A stretch of DNA of 64,000 nt from Selaginella moellendorffii (GCF_000143415.4 NW_003314343.1:310813-374812); one strand, 5' to 3'; numbered from the stretch's first letter, positions 41,696 to 54,140 are shown. The notes: generated by a model from the letters alone, not told the origin. A program made the numbers and translations.

Positions 41696-44260
41696 ATGGG
41701 CGCCAATGCTGCCGCTTTCGCGTCTCTACTGCGCGGCGCCACCAATCTCTCGCAATGCCGCTGGATCCTGGAGCAGCTGATCAACAGCAGGTATGCTGGT
41801 GACATCTTCCTGGGGAATTTGGCGCTCCAGATGTTTGGGAAGCTGCACGGCATCGGCGACGCCAGGGCTTTGTTCCACCGGATGGCACAGACCGGGCGAA
41901 ATCTCTTCTCCTGGTCGATCATGATCTCGGCACTGTGTCGCGACGGGCATCACCGCGAGGCCCTGGGGTGTTACCACGCGATGAATCTGGAAGGGGGCAT
42001 TGAGGCTGATATGGTGATCTTGTCCACCGTCATTGGCGTTTGCTCCGCGCTCCAGAATCTCTGCGAGGGACGCAAGCTCCACGATCGCGTCGCTGGCTGT
42101 GGCCTGGAATCCGACACGGTCGTCCACAACGCTTTGGTGAGCATGTATGTGAAGTGTGGCTGCTTGGACGATGCTCGAGCGGTCTTCGACGCTACTCCGA
42201 CGCGAGAGAAGGATGCCGTCTCTTGGAACGTGATGATGGCTGCGTACTCCTCGCGAGGTAAGTTCCAGCAAGCTCTAGAGATTTTCAATGACTGTCTACT
42301 CCACTCCGTCCAGGGACCCGATGCCGTGAGCTTTGTCACCGCCATCTCGGCCTGCTGTGGATTAAAAGACGTGAAGCAGGCTAGAGCTCTGGAGGAGCTC
42401 AGTTGTTCGCATGGATTTTTGGAGACCAGCGTTGCGGTCCAGAACTCTCTCATCAACCTCTATGGAAAATGCGCGAGCTTGAGCGAGGCCAGGTTGGTTT
42501 TTGACAGGATTGCTTCCAAGACTGCTGTGAGCTGGAACTCTATAATGGCAGCTTACGGCCAACATGGAAATAGCTCGGAAGTCTTAAGCTTGTTCCGGAG
42601 GATGGACTTGGAGGGCATCGAGCTGAGCAAGGCGACTTATGTCGCAGTTGTCAGTTCGTGCTGCAGTAATGGAGGTGATGCTGAGACGAGAAGAGAAATT
42701 TTGTCACAGGTTTGTTATCGCATTCATGCTGCCTTCTATTCTGATGTGGTGCTTGGGACTTGTCTTCTAGATGCACACGCCAAATGCGGGAGTTTGGAAG
42801 GGGCTCGCGCTATCTTCGACTTCATGCCTGAAAAGAATGCGCGGACATGGAATTCGATGATCGGTGCTTGCATCCAGCACGGACACAGCGACGAAGCCAT
42901 GCAAACGTTCTACGAGATGCAGCTCGAAGGCATCCACGTCACTGACGTGACAGTCATCGTTGTTCTAGGAGCCTGCACATCCGATCAGCACCTCGACTTG
43001 GGCAACAGGATTCAGAAGCTAGTTTCTGAAGGAAACCATGCCCAGCCAGCGACTGCTCTTCAGAACTCTCTCGTCAACATGTACGCCAAGTGTGGGTGCC
43101 TTGAAGCCGCAAAGAAGAACTTTGACGAGATGGAACAGGATACGCGAAGTGTGGTCTCCTGGAACGCAATGATCTCGGCCTACATTCAAAACTCGCGGGA
43201 TGTAGAGGCCTTGGAATTGTACAAGCAAATGTGCCAGGCAGCAGAGCCAGATTCCTTCACATTCTCAAGCGTCCTCACCGCCTGCTCCAACTTGAATGCT
43301 CTAGAGGAGGGGAAGTTGGTCCACCATCAGGTTGAAGCCACTGGAATGGAACTGGATGGTGTGCTCGGGAGTGCACTCATCACCATGTATGGCAAGTGCG
43401 AAGACTCCGGCAGTGCTCGCCTGGTTTTTGAGACACTGGTGGAAGAGCAGAGGACGAGCATGGACGTCGTGTGCTGGAACGCGATGATCTCGGCTTACTC
43501 CCAGTGCGGCTGCAGCAGCGAAGCTTTCGAGCTCTTCTACAAGATGGACCTGGAAGGCATCAAACAAGTCAGTGCGAGCTTCGTCAGCATCCTCGCAGCG
43601 TGCGACAGTTTCGACAAAGGGATGGCACTCGAGTTACGGCTGGCTAGTGCTGGACTGGATACGAGCCAGGAGATTGGAGCCGCACTGATCAACATGCACA
43701 GCAGGTGTGGAAACTTGGACCGAGCGAGACGCGTGTTCGACAGCATGGTGCGCATCAACGACGTAAGAGCATTGCGGAATCCAATCTGCTGGACGGCCAT
43801 GCTTGCGGCCTACTCCCACCATGGCTGCGCTCGCCAGAGCCTGGAGCTCCTCTTCCTCATGAGCCTCGAAGGCGTCCAGCCCAACGAGATCAACTTCACC
43901 AGCATTCTCAACGCGTGTAGCCATGCAGGCCTCAGCAGCCAGGCGTGGACGAGCTTTCTAGACATGCACACCAAGTATGGCGTAGCTCCCGCTGCTCAGC
44001 ACCTGGTTTGCTTGAGCGACATGCTGGGGAGAGCCGGGATGCTGGGTGAAGCGGAGGCGTTCATCGGGACCTCGACTTACGATGACACTAGTACCGAGGC
44101 CGAGTTCGCTGCTGTGGCATGGAAGTCACTGCTCAATGCTTGCAAACTCCAGGGGAATGCCGGAGCTGGAGCTCGTGTAGCGGAGAAGCTGGCCGAGCTG
44201 GAGCCCGAGGTGGCGGCTCCTTACATCCTCCTGGCCGGTATCTACGCAGCTCAGACGTGA
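41696..44260 (+). CDS. Pentatricopeptide repeat (PPR) protein, PLS class, truncated in the E region
   Basis: One intronless frame of 854 residues, as is common for PPR genes. Repeats of about 31-36 residues run almost the full length, for example NALVSMYVKCGCLDDARAVF, NSLINLYGKCASLSEARLVF, NSLVNMYAKCGCLEAAKKNF, ITMYGKCEDSGSARLVFE and WTAMLAAYSHHGCARQSLEL. The C-terminus enters the E motif (AWKSLLNACKLQGNAG, LEPEVAAPYILLAGIYA) and stops at TGA 44258. An adjacent frame continues with REPRVLLLGGEEYIYTEE, the usual next segment, so a 1-base loss or equivalent frameshift has removed the E/E+ end. No DYW deaminase domain follows. PLS proteins guide C-to-U editing of organelle RNA, which is extreme in Selaginella. 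The function of the shortened protein is uncertain. Confidence 0.88.
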   Translation: MGANAAAFASLLRGATNLSQCRWILEQLINSRYAGDIFLGNLALQMFGKLHGIGDARALFHRMAQTGRNLFSWSIMISALCRDGHHREALGCYHAMNLEGGIEADMVILSTVIGVCSALQNLCEGRKLHDRVAGCGLESDTVVHNALVSMYVKCGCLDDARAVFDATPTREKDAVSWNVMMAAYSSRGKFQQALEIFNDCLLHSVQGPDAVSFVTAISACCGLKDVKQARALEELSCSHGFLETSVAVQNSLINLYGKCASLSEARLVFDRIASKTAVSWNSIMAAYGQHGNSSEVLSLFRRMDLEGIELSKATYVAVVSSCCSNGGDAETRREILSQVCYRIHAAFYSDVVLGTCLLDAHAKCGSLEGARAIFDFMPEKNARTWNSMIGACIQHGHSDEAMQTFYEMQLEGIHVTDVTVIVVLGACTSDQHLDLGNRIQKLVSEGNHAQPATALQNSLVNMYAKCGCLEAAKKNFDEMEQDTRSVVSWNAMISAYIQNSRDVEALELYKQMCQAAEPDSFTFSSVLTACSNLNALEEGKLVHHQVEATGMELDGVLGSALITMYGKCEDSGSARLVFETLVEEQRTSMDVVCWNAMISAYSQCGCSSEAFELFYKMDLEGIKQVSASFVSILAACDSFDKGMALELRLASAGLDTSQEIGAALINMHSRCGNLDRARRVFDSMVRINDVRALRNPICWTAMLAAYSHHGCARQSLELLFLMSLEGVQPNEINFTSILNACSHAGLSSQAWTSFLDMHTKYGVAPAAQHLVCLSDMLGRAGMLGEAEAFIGTSTYDDTSTEAEFAAVAWKSLLNACKLQGNAGAGARVAEKLAELEPEVAAPYILLAGIYAAQT

Positions 44261-44351
44261 CGATGGAAAGAAAAGTTGGCCGGGAACCCAGAGTTTTATT
44301 GCTTGGCGGCGAAGAATATATCTACACGGAGGAACTGCAAAGCAAAAGCTT

Positions 44352-45857
44352 TCACGAAGCGATGCAGCCCGATGAATCCTTCTGTGGCCGGGGAAACGTA
44401 CTGAATTTGGACGAGTCATTGTGCTCCGGGGTCCGTTTGGCCTTGGAGTCTTCGGAAGGGCCTGGAGCCGAGTAGCCCGGGGAACTAATCTCCAGTAGCC
44501 TCTTCTTTATGTACTCGAAACTAGTGAATGTGATGACCGCCGCCGGGGTTGTTCTCATCAAGTTGGTCGCACAGCCGCGATAGTAGCCTCGAATCCCTTC
44601 TTGCTTCCAGATCTTTTGCACGCAGTCGACCACGCCATTGTATCTTGGATTGGCGGAGCTTCCCTGCTCTTGTAGCCTGGATCTCACAACCTGCTCGTTC
44701 TTACTCAGCGCTTGATCTTTGATATATAGCCAAGGACGGAGAAAAAGAAGGCTTACCTCGTGAGGATATGTTACAGTCGAAGCAATCATCTTCGACGCTG
44801 CCGACGCTCCAATAACACCAAATGTGCCACTGTCAGCGAGACGCTCTTTAAGATGCTCGTAAACGGGAAACTGAACAGCTACGTGGCTCACCCCAACTAG
44901 AGCTGGAACCAATCCACTGCTCGATGTCAAAGCAAGAGAACAGAGTTAGCTAAAACTACGGCCACCAGCGAAAATACATACCTGTACAGTCCACGAAGTC
45001 CTTCCTCTCTTCCAATCCGGACGAGGGAAGAGAGTGTTCCGACATACGGAGCGATCCCGGACTTCACTTGCTGAGTCTGTGAAAGAATATCAAACAGAAA
45101 TTAAAGCAAGAAAGAGTGAGCGATCGACATACCTGGAGACGCGTCTTGACAACCCAAAGAGGATTTGTAGCAATATTCGTTGCCGATCCGGCAACTACAG
45201 CAGCTATCATGTGTTCGCCAGGAGACAATTTCTTATCGGGAGAGCCATCTGAAATGAAGTCACGAGAGTAAGCTTGTGGAGAAAGAAAAATGGAAAAGAA
45301 GTCACCTCTGCGCTCTAGATACCCTTTCATCTGCTCGTAGGCTGTGAAATAAACCTGTGGAAAGAGCTCGAGTTAGAAACCAGAAAACTTCGTGACATGG
45401 ATGGATCGATTTGCTGCATACGCACCGCCCAGTTTGGCAGCAATGCGAAGATGGTCGGGGAGAGACCGCGGTACATACCCGCAACTCCTTCATTCTGGAA
45501 GATCACGGCCAAGCTGCGGACAATCACCCCACCACCTGGGAAGAATCTAAGTTTTGGGAAGAACAGAAAAAAAAAAGAGAGGAATTTTTATAGTACCCTT
45601 CGCGACGGCTTGATCGGGAACAGGAGCTTTGTGTACTTGAAGGCGAGTTTTCACGACATCCAAAGGACACACAAACGTCGCAGAGATTGCGCCTATAGAA
45701 AGCGCAAAGAATACAATCGAGATGGAAGATGGATTGGATATTTACCCGCGCCGGCGCCAGCGAGCGCGCTAACGAGCTTGTCGCGCTGGTCTTCTCGGAT
45801 TCCTTGCAGCCAGCTCTTCATCGCGCTCCCGACTGGATCGGCGTCATTGTGAGTCAT
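44352..45857 (-). CDS. Mitochondrial carrier, NAD/folate (NDT) type
   Basis: Eight exons (45857-45746, 45692-45597, 45535-45426, 45354-45306, 45248-45133, 45076-44982, 44916-44757, 44690-44352) join to 358 residues. Three Px(D/E)xx(K/R) signatures mark the three carrier repeats: [22 protein letters not shown] and YPHEVVRSRLQ. The middle one has Trp in place of the acidic residue, as is typical of the NDT/folate carrier branch. Other landmarks: [45 protein letters not shown] and [25 protein letters not shown]. Members exchange NAD+ or folates across mitochondrial, plastid or peroxisomal membranes; the exact substrate is inferred. The C-terminal tail of about 45 polar residues is longer than usual. 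Its 3' end converges on, and overlaps, the frameshifted tail of the PPR gene. Confidence 0.9.
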
Positions 45858-46022
45858 CCATCCAATTCGCGAGGCAATTGGAGCGATCGAGCTCCCCGGC
45901 AATCACGAGCCCTCCGCTTTCCCCCAACCCTAACCCCGATTACACTGACATTGCGCCACGTGTAAAAAAGACACTGGCCCTTTTTTGGATTCCCTATTTC
46001 TATTTCTTTGTTTAGGCGTCTC

Positions 46023-47081
<1,059 letters not shown>

Positions 47082-47250
47082 GGCAGCGCAGCGGCAGCAG
47101 CGAAAAATCCCAATTCTCTTAGCGATGGAGGGAGGATCCAAGAACCCTAAATATGGGCCAAGTATAGAAACGTTGGCCAGTGCCGCATTTGCGACACGTG
47201 CACACATATAAGCCGTTGCTAGTGACGCGCGATCCGAGGGTTGTGAGTTA
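47082..47250. promoter_or_regulatory. 169-bp divergent promoter, RPL10 (-) and MGST3 (+)
   Basis: It contains a telo-box-like AACCCTAA at 47143-47150 and, 3 bp further, a site II element TGGGCC at 47154-47159. This pair co-regulates ribosomal protein genes in plants through TCP and Telobox factors. Towards MGST3 there is a G-box CACGTG at 47195-47200 and a TATA-like CATATAAG at about 47204-47211, 40 bp before its ATG. The assignment of elements to genes is inferred from distance. Confidence 0.65.
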
Positions 47251-48078
47251 ATGGCTATGGCGTGTAGTGTGGGTGCCGGCGCCGCCAGGAAGCCGCCGAG
47301 GAATGGCATTGGCATTGGCATTTGCAGCAGCAGAGCGGCGAGATTGCAAGCGAGAGCGGCGTCTCCACTGCCCGCCGAGTTTGGATTCGTGGCGCTCACA
47401 GCAGCATCCAGCGCTGTTCTTACGCAATGGCAAGCGGTCCAGGTGAGAATCTACATTACATTCTAGCTGATTGATCCCGCGAGTGACTGCGCTGCTTGAT
47501 TCGATCGATCAGGTGGGAATCCAGCGGCGAAAAGTGGGATTGAAATATCCACAGGTGGGATTTTTGAGCGATCCCAGTGATCAAACTTGAACTTTTTCGT
47601 GCATGCATGGCACAGATGTACGAGGATGCCGAGAAATCTGTGTTTAATTGCTACCAGCGAGCGCATCAAAACACGCTCGAGAGCTACCCGGCATTTCTGG
47701 CGCTGCTGCTTGTGTCGGGCTTGGGCTACCCGATCACCGCGTCCGTGTGAGTGTTCTGGAAACTCTAGCCTTGTTCCAGCTCGATCGGCTGTGAAAAAAT
47801 CTCTTTTTTTTTCTCTCGGATTGATGCAGCTTTGGAATGGTATGGGTGATTGGACGCGTCGTCTATTCGCTCGGGTGAGTGAAATCACTTCAATTGCGAT
47901 CGAGAAGTTCTAGCTTTTGGCTTGATCTTCTTTGATTTTGTGTAGATACTACACCGGCGATCCAGACAATAGATTCAGGGGGATCTGGAATGCATTTGGA
48001 TTGCTGGGTCTCCTCGTCACCTCGATCGTGTTTGGAAGCAGTCAGGTCGCGGCCATTTTCTTCCCTCGCGTCTCGTAA
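47251..48078 (+). CDS. MGST3: Microsomal glutathione S-transferase 3 (MAPEG family)
   Basis: Five exons (47251-47442, 47513-47554, 47616-47746, 47830-47874, 47946-48078) join to 180 residues. MAPEG landmarks: [35 protein letters not shown], a [20 protein letters not shown] segment and a final hydrophobic helix [12 protein letters not shown]. These give four membrane segments. The RAHQN-E block contributes glutathione binding. MGST3 conjugates glutathione to, and reduces, lipid hydroperoxides. The N-terminal 40 residues are basic and Ser/Gly/Ala rich, longer than in animal homologues, and could be an organelle-targeting extension (inferred). Confidence 0.93.
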
Positions 48079-49021
48079 ACAAAAGCTTGTAAGTTTTCTC
48101 TTTGTCCGATTCCCAGAATTTGGGAGCTTTCTATAGTCTATTCCAAAGCATCGAATATATGCGCCGGCACCAGGTTATATTCCATCCATCCGCGGCTTGC
48201 TTTGACGACGCATTCACAAAGTAGACAAACGCCATGTTACGTACGTGGAAAAACTTGCGCTGATATTGTTTCTAGATCGTAATCTAGTCCAGGATATACA
48301 AATCTTCGAGAGACGTTTGATTCCATCCAATGTGTTGGGCATGCCTAGTTTAATTTTGACGTTGGCGATCAATCCATCCAGCTAGAGAGGCCTATCCCAG
48401 AAAAATTGGCACAAAAGTTAGGGATTACGATCGCGAGAAAGATACAGGATTGACTTCCTCGCCACTTATGATGGAGACCCGCGTTGACTAAGACGAGTGT
48501 GCGATTGACTTGACCCGGTAAGAATATTCCAGAGGCGCCAGCGTGGCAGCAGGGCTGACGTGGTGACTTGCGATTGCCCGCACGCCTACGCCGACTGAGC
48601 CGCCGTGGCACGCGGAGACTGTGTTGCCCGCTGCCAGCTCACCGCGCCCACGCGGCCCTTATGTCGCGTTCACACGGGCGCGGGTTTTGTGGTTTTGGGA
48701 TTATTGTAGCTATAGTTTTGGCGAGGAAGCGTGGAGGAAATTTTCAGCAGGCTGGGAGGAGGTTTCGTGGGCGCTGCTTCGCAGGGTTCAGATTCGTCCT
48801 CTCCGCGCATCGCAGCCAAAAATCTCTGCGGCGGCGCTGCTCGCGCGCAAGCTCGCACGAGAGGAGGGAATTCTTCCCAATTCCGAGAAGGATCGGGAAA
48901 GCGCACGCTAAGGTTTGGGGGTTTTGGGGATCCAGATGTGAATTTCGCGCAGCAATGACTGATTCTTCGTGTGTCTTGGTGGTCAGGACTCAGGTCTGGG
49001 GCAATTGGAGAGATTCTAGGT
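48079..49021. other. Intergenic region upstream of CBP60
   Basis: This 943-bp spacer contains several chance open frames in the GC-rich part (48.37-48.96 kb), none with a recognisable domain. The sequence from about 48.6 to 49.02 kb is probably promoter and 5' leader of the CBP60 gene. No clear TATA box was found. Confidence 0.4.
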
Positions 49022-50789
49022 ATGACGCTTAATCCGAATGCGCTGAGGGAGAAGAGGCCGCTGGAGAAGCAAGCCAGCTTCAGCAACAGGGATGGATTGC
49101 CCGAAGAGAAGAGGCAAAAGTCGCTTGCCGGGTAAGAGAAGATATGACCAAGTCCAATTCATCTCGCCATAACATTTCTTATCTAACAGGGTCATATTCG
49201 AAGCTGTGAAAATGGATAGCATGCAAAAGCTGTGTACCTCTCTGGAACCTTTCCTCCGCAAAGTTGTGAGTTTCTATCTTTTTTCTGTTTCGATGCCTTG
49301 ACATCAAAGTTTTCTTTTCCTTTCTTCTGTGAGATCAGGTTGGTGAAGAGGTTGAACGAGCTCTGTCAAAATTCCCATCTTCAAAACTGGGACTAAAGTA
49401 AGTGCTAGATCTTTCATCTCCTTTCTCTAGATTTTGTGGAAGTTCTGATCGAGGATTACTCCAGAGCTTCGCCTCCAAAGAAGATCCCCGGCCCGAACGA
49501 CAAGATGTTGAGGTTGCAATTCAGAAATAAGCTCGCGCTTCCGCTTTTCACGGGTAGCAAAGTAGAAGGCGAGCAGGGGTCTAGCATACATGTGGTGCTC
49601 CAGGATGCAGCCACAGGTCAAGTTGTCACGACTGGACCCGAAGCTTCAGCAAAGTTAGATATCGTAGTTCTGGAAGGCGACTTTAGTGTTGACGATGAGG
49701 ATGACTGGACGCAGGACGAGTTTGAGAACCATGTTGTCAAGGAGCGCGAAGGCAAGAGGCCTTTGCTTACGGGAGAGGCTCACTTGACATTGAAGGAAGG
49801 GGTGGGAGCGCTTGGGGAGCTCACCTTCACAGATAACTCGAGCTGGATCAGGAGCAGGAAATTCAGGCTTGGGGTCCGGATGTCGGGAGCTAGCAGCGAA
49901 GTTCTTCGTATTCGAGAAGCAAAGACAGAATCGTTCACAGTGAAAGATCACAGAGGGGAACGTAAGTTGGCGACTGAACTGTTTCTTTTTTTTGTTTGGT
50001 TTTGACATGCTGCTTACCGATGTTACGTGCGCTCTTGTGCAGTGTACAAGAAGCATTATCCACCTGCATTAACGGACGAGGTGTGGCGTCTGGATAAGAT
50101 CGGAAAGGACGGGGCTTTCCACAAGCGGCTGAATCAAAACGGGATACAGTCAGTGGAAGACTTCCTGCGAATGGTTGTCATGGACCCTCAAAAGTTGCGC
50201 AATGTAAGCAAGCGCTACTTCTGTTTCTACTTAGAAGAGTTTTTTAGTTTGTGGACAAGCTAAACGTTGTGCTCAATCTCAGGTGCTGGGAAATGGAATG
50301 TCCAACAAGATGTGGGAAGGAACTGTGGAGCACGCAAAGACATGCGTGTTGAGTGGCAAGCTTCACGTCTACTATGCGGACGAGCGACATAACATCGGAG
50401 TCATTTTCAACAACATTTTCCAGCTGATGGGATTGATCGCCGACGGCCAGTACGTGTCCGCAGATTCTTTGTCCGACAGCGAAAAGGTCTGAATCCTCAT
50501 TTCTCTCTTACGGTTTTGCCAAAACTTAGTTCGTCTTCCACAGGTTTACGTGGACAAGCTCGTCAAAGTCGCGTACGAGAACTGGGAAAGGGTGGTGGAA
50601 TACGATGGCGAGGCACTGGCAGTTCCAAAGCCTCATATGCTACGAGGCCTCGACGCTCACACGGAAGATCCCGTTCCAGGCCGCCAGAGCTCGCGGCAAC
50701 AGCAGCAACAACAGGGACTGCTTGGAAACCAGCAACAGAGACCCGGATCAGCCGGGAACCTGGGAAGATACTCGTCCTACATGCCGTGA
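49022..50789 (+). CDS. Calmodulin-binding protein 60 (CBP60) family
   Basis: Seven exons (49022-49131, 49190-49265, 49339-49397, 49465-49961, 50043-50203, 50283-50486, 50544-50789) join to 450 residues. Landmarks: [20 protein letters not shown] near residue 60, the DNA-binding/CBP60a region from [97 protein letters not shown] and [19 protein letters not shown]60/SARD1 proteins are plant-specific transcription factors in calcium signalling and immunity. The C-terminus is Gln-rich. No obvious C-terminal calmodulin-binding helix was identified, so calmodulin binding is not certain for this member. Confidence 0.93.
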
Positions 50790-51048
50790 TCACGAAGCGT
50801 TTCGATTGTTCGTAGCTAGCTACCGTCGAGAAGATCGAGAAGAGTGGCAGCAGCGGCAGCTTTCGTTGGTTCATCAAGTAAGCGCCCCTCGAAGTCGACA
50901 GGTCTCGTTTTTGTGCCTCTTTTGTGCTGCGCTGCTCGTGATTTTGGTACAAAATCTGTACAGAGGGATCTAGAGATACATTTCATTACAGGAAGAACAA
51001 AAAACAAAACAAAGAAAAAAGAAAAGAATAACAAAAACCAAAGCTTGG

Positions 51049-51480
51049 TCACCAAAAGACGAAGTCATCCTTCTTGGGACGCTTGTTAGTAATTGGAGGT
51101 GGTGTGATCTTTGGTTCTTCTTCTTCCAGTGGCACCAAGATCTTCTCCAGATCATTCCAGTCCACTTCTTCCTCATCGCCATCCTCGTAGACGATCCAGT
51201 ACCACTTGGTTTCCTTGTCGTAGCTCCTTACTTCACCGTTGTAGAGCTTCCGGCCGAATCTCTTCCTCACTTTGCGCCCTGTGAATTGGTCGAGTTCTTG
51301 CGATTGTGATGTAGTGGTAGCGCTCGGCTGTGGATGTGGATGTGGCTGGAGCTCACTTGTGCCCTCTAGCTCTCCTATCGATCTCTTTGTGGCACTCACA
51401 GCATTTTGATCCTCGGCCTTCTCCATGCTCTTTTCTTGCTGGAAGCTAATCGATTTCTTGGACTTTCGTAGCCGGGCCAT
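51049..51480 (-). CDS. Small Tudor-like domain protein
   Basis: One intronless frame of 143 residues, ATG 51478-51480. The first 70 residues are basic and Ser/Gln/Pro rich with a PHPHPQP tract. Residues 85-125 form a compact Tudor/PTM-type module: GRKVRKRFGRKLYNGEVRSYD, then WYWIVYEDGDEEEVDW and LEKIL. This pattern (a beta-barrel with an acidic GDEEE loop) also occurs in plant DDT-domain PTM proteins, where it binds histone tails or acts as a protein-interaction fold. The C-terminus is basic and ends KKDDFVFW. A nuclear location is inferred. It converges with CBP60, with 259 bp between the stops. Confidence 0.75.
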   Translation of the reverse strand: MARLRKSKKSISFQQEKSMEKAEDQNAVSATKRSIGELEGTSELQPHPHPQPSATTTSQSQELDQFTGRKVRKRFGRKLYNGEVRSYDKETKWYWIVYEDGDEEEVDWNDLEKILVPLEEEEPKITPPPITNKRPKKDDFVFW

Positions 51481-51727
51481 AGTGTCGATTCATTTCACGT
51501 TCTCCAGTACCTTGAGAGGAAGAGAAATGTGAGCGCTATGGCGCGGATCTCTCAATCAACTCGCCATAGCCAAGAGTGCGCCCTGCGAAACGAACGGTTG
51601 AGATGTCGTTGGACCAATCTAATCGCCTGATTTGAAAAAGAGCTAGGGTTTAAGTTAGGGCATGCAATGGCGACGGCATTCACGGCAATGGAGGTAGGCC
51701 TCGTGTAGACTGTCATTGATCGGAGAA

Positions 51728-54043
51728 ATGGCTCCTGGAGCGAATCCAAAGGAGAAGCCTCGATCGAAGAAGAAGAAGGTAGCTCAGGAATTAGAGAATG
51801 GAGCTCTAGAGGAGGCGCCGAAGCAGAAAACGAAGAAAACGAAGAAAGTTGACGATGCAAGTGAGACGCCGATAGCTGGGGACGGAGATTCATGCTTGGG
51901 GAAGCCTTCCAAATCTAGGAAGAAGGCCAGGAAGAGCACGGAGGCTGAGGCCGAGCAGGATCAAGACGCTGAGGTGCCAAGGAAGAACAAGGCAAAGAAA
52001 GGAAAGAGTGAAAAGGCAGAGAGTAAGGATGCCAAGCAGAGTATAGCTGAGGATGTAGAGCACGATCGAAAGGAGGGGGAAGAACAGGTTGCTAAGCAGC
52101 CGGAGGTACCAAAAAAGAAGAAATCAAAGAAAAGGACAGAGGAGTCTTCTGAGCAAGCCAATTCTGCTGAGGAAGTAGAGCCGGGGGTACCAAAAACAAA
52201 GAAGAAGATGGAAGAGGCTGCCACCAATGCTGAGGAAGGAGAGCTGGAGGTACCAAAAAAGAAGAAAACGAAGATCAAGATGGAGGAGAAGGAAGAGGCT
52301 GCTAAGCAAGACAATGCTGAGCCGGAGGTCCCGAAGAAGAGGACAAAGAAAAGGATGGAGAAGGAAGAGGTTGCTAAGCAAGCCATTGCTGAGGAAGTAG
52401 AGCCTGAGGTTCCAGATAAGATGAAAACGAAGATGGAGGAGAGCGATGAAGCTGCTAAGCAGGTTAAAGTCGATGAAGTAGAAACCGTTGCTCGTGTGCA
52501 AAAGAAAAGGAAGGCGAAGAAGGCCAAAGAGGAGAGCGAGCAGGTCCCCGAGGAGGCCACCATCGCACCTAGAAGTGGAGAGGTAGCAGAGTCAAAGGAT
52601 AAAGAGAAAATGCCGATGGAGGTGAGTGACGACGCTACGAAGCAGGTTAAAGTCGTTGCGCAGGTGCCAAAGAAAAAGAAGGCAAAGAAGACCAAAGAGG
52701 ATAGGGAGCGGGTCCCCGAGGAGGTCGGAAGTGGAGAAGTAACAGAGTCAAAGGATAAAGCGCAAAAGAAGAACGAAGAGGACTGTGACAAAAAGCAGAC
52801 CAAGCAGCGCGTTGGTGATGACGAACTAAAGCATGACGGGAAGCCGAAAAAGAAGAAAACAAAGGAGGGGGCCTCGAGCAGTGCTCCCGAGCTTGCAGAG
52901 ACGAATTCGATGAAGGAGCCCGAGGTTGCCAAAGAGGTGCCGAAGAAAAAGAAGCGAAAAACTGGAGGTGAGAAGCCGAATGTACCGGAGGTTGACGAGC
53001 CCAAAGAAAAGAACTCGGAAATTGACGGGGAGTCTGACGTGCTCGAGCACGCAGAGAAGGCCAATGAGAGCAAGGAGAACACAGATGGTGATATTGCATC
53101 GCAGCACGACACTGAGCGGAAGAGAAAAAAGGCAAAGAAGGAGCGTGAGAGTGGTGGAAAGAAGTCGAAGAAGAGTCCTGATACTGAGACTGAGGCGGAG
53201 CCTGAGAAACAGAAGAAGGTGAAGAACACTGACGAGACGAAGAGCCTAGTCGAGAGTTCGGAGCTTGCGGGCATACCGAAAACAAAGAAGTCGAGAAAGG
53301 CGAAAGAGGATGGCAACGGAAATGCGAACGCTGGCAGCATGCCACTCGAGAACCCAGAGCCTGAGGCACCGGCGAAGAAAAGGAAAGCAAAGAAGGGGAC
53401 GGAAAAGAACGAGGAAGAGAAACCACTGAAGGAGTGCTCTGCGACTGTGCCACCCGAAGAGCCAGAGGTCCCGAAAGTGGAAGATGAATCTTCTGACAAG
53501 CGTAGCAAAAAACGAGGTCGTGCAGCGGATCAAAACGGCAGCGAGTCTGACAGTAAGAAGGTACGTGAAAGCTCGTTCCTGTCATGTTTCTTTTCTAACT
53601 CCGTGCTCTTCGTCTAGCCGAAAGCTTTCCAGAGAGTGGATTCCTCGCAAGTAAGTAGGCTTTCTAGAACAAATCGCTTGAACGCTAACGCTAAACACTG
53701 CTCTACAGGTCGAGTTTGTAGATTCCAGGCTCCAAGACAATTCATACTGGGCAAAGGTAACTCTCACAGGCTACCTTGTGTTAAACTTCTTTGATCTGTG
53801 CGCTCGTTTCGTGGCCAGAGTGGTGCTGAGACGGGATGGGGTGCCAAGGCCCAGGAAGTTCTCGGTCAAGTGAGAGGAAGGTAAGTTCCATAGCTAAGTT
53901 TTTAACAAAGTTCCATTGCTCTAAGTTTTAACACCTTCTCCAGGGGCTTTCGACACGAGAAAACGAAGAAGAAGCGTGGATCTTACCGTGGTGGTACCAT
54001 CGATGGAGCTTCACACTCCATCAAGTTTGACTATGAGGATTAA
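51728..54043 (+). CDS. Nopp140-like nucleolar protein with SRP40 C-terminal domain
   Basis: Five exons (51728-53560, 53618-53650, 53709-53756, 53819-53880, 53944-54043) join to 691 residues. Exon 1 encodes a long low-complexity region of alternating Lys-rich (VPKKKKSKK-like) and acidic blocks, the architecture of Nopp140/NOLC1. Exons 2-5 encode the SRP40 C-terminal domain: PKAFQRVD, VEFVDSRLQDNSYWAK, GWGAKAQEVLGQVRGRGFRHEKTKKKRGSYRGG (read in pieces) and SIKFDYED. Nopp140 chaperones snoRNPs between nucleolus and Cajal bodies. No N-terminal LisH motif, found in animal and many plant homologues, is visible. The start ATG 51728 follows a TTG-initiated extension that I reject. Confidence 0.85.
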
Positions 54044-54140
54044 AGAGACCTATCGGAATTGTATGGTACTTAGTACCAAATTTTTTGGAATATGCTCGTC
54101 TCTTTGAGCGCCAAGGGAGGGTTTAGGGTTCCTGGCAGCC

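Noticed and set aside
44119..44475. Separate gene downstream of the PPR frame
   Set aside because: Its conserved part (REPRVLLLGGEEYIYTEE) is the displaced PPR E/E+ segment, and the remainder is antisense to the carrier gene's last exon.
48568..49032. 154-codon plus-strand frame before CBP60
   Set aside because: Arg/Ala-rich translation of GC-rich leader DNA, no domain, and it ends at the CBP60 start region.
52124..53585. Long minus-strand frames (up to 515 codons) in the Nopp140 region
   Set aside because: They are antisense to a repetitive Lys/Glu-rich exon. The plus strand has the SRP40 domain and a consistent exon chain.
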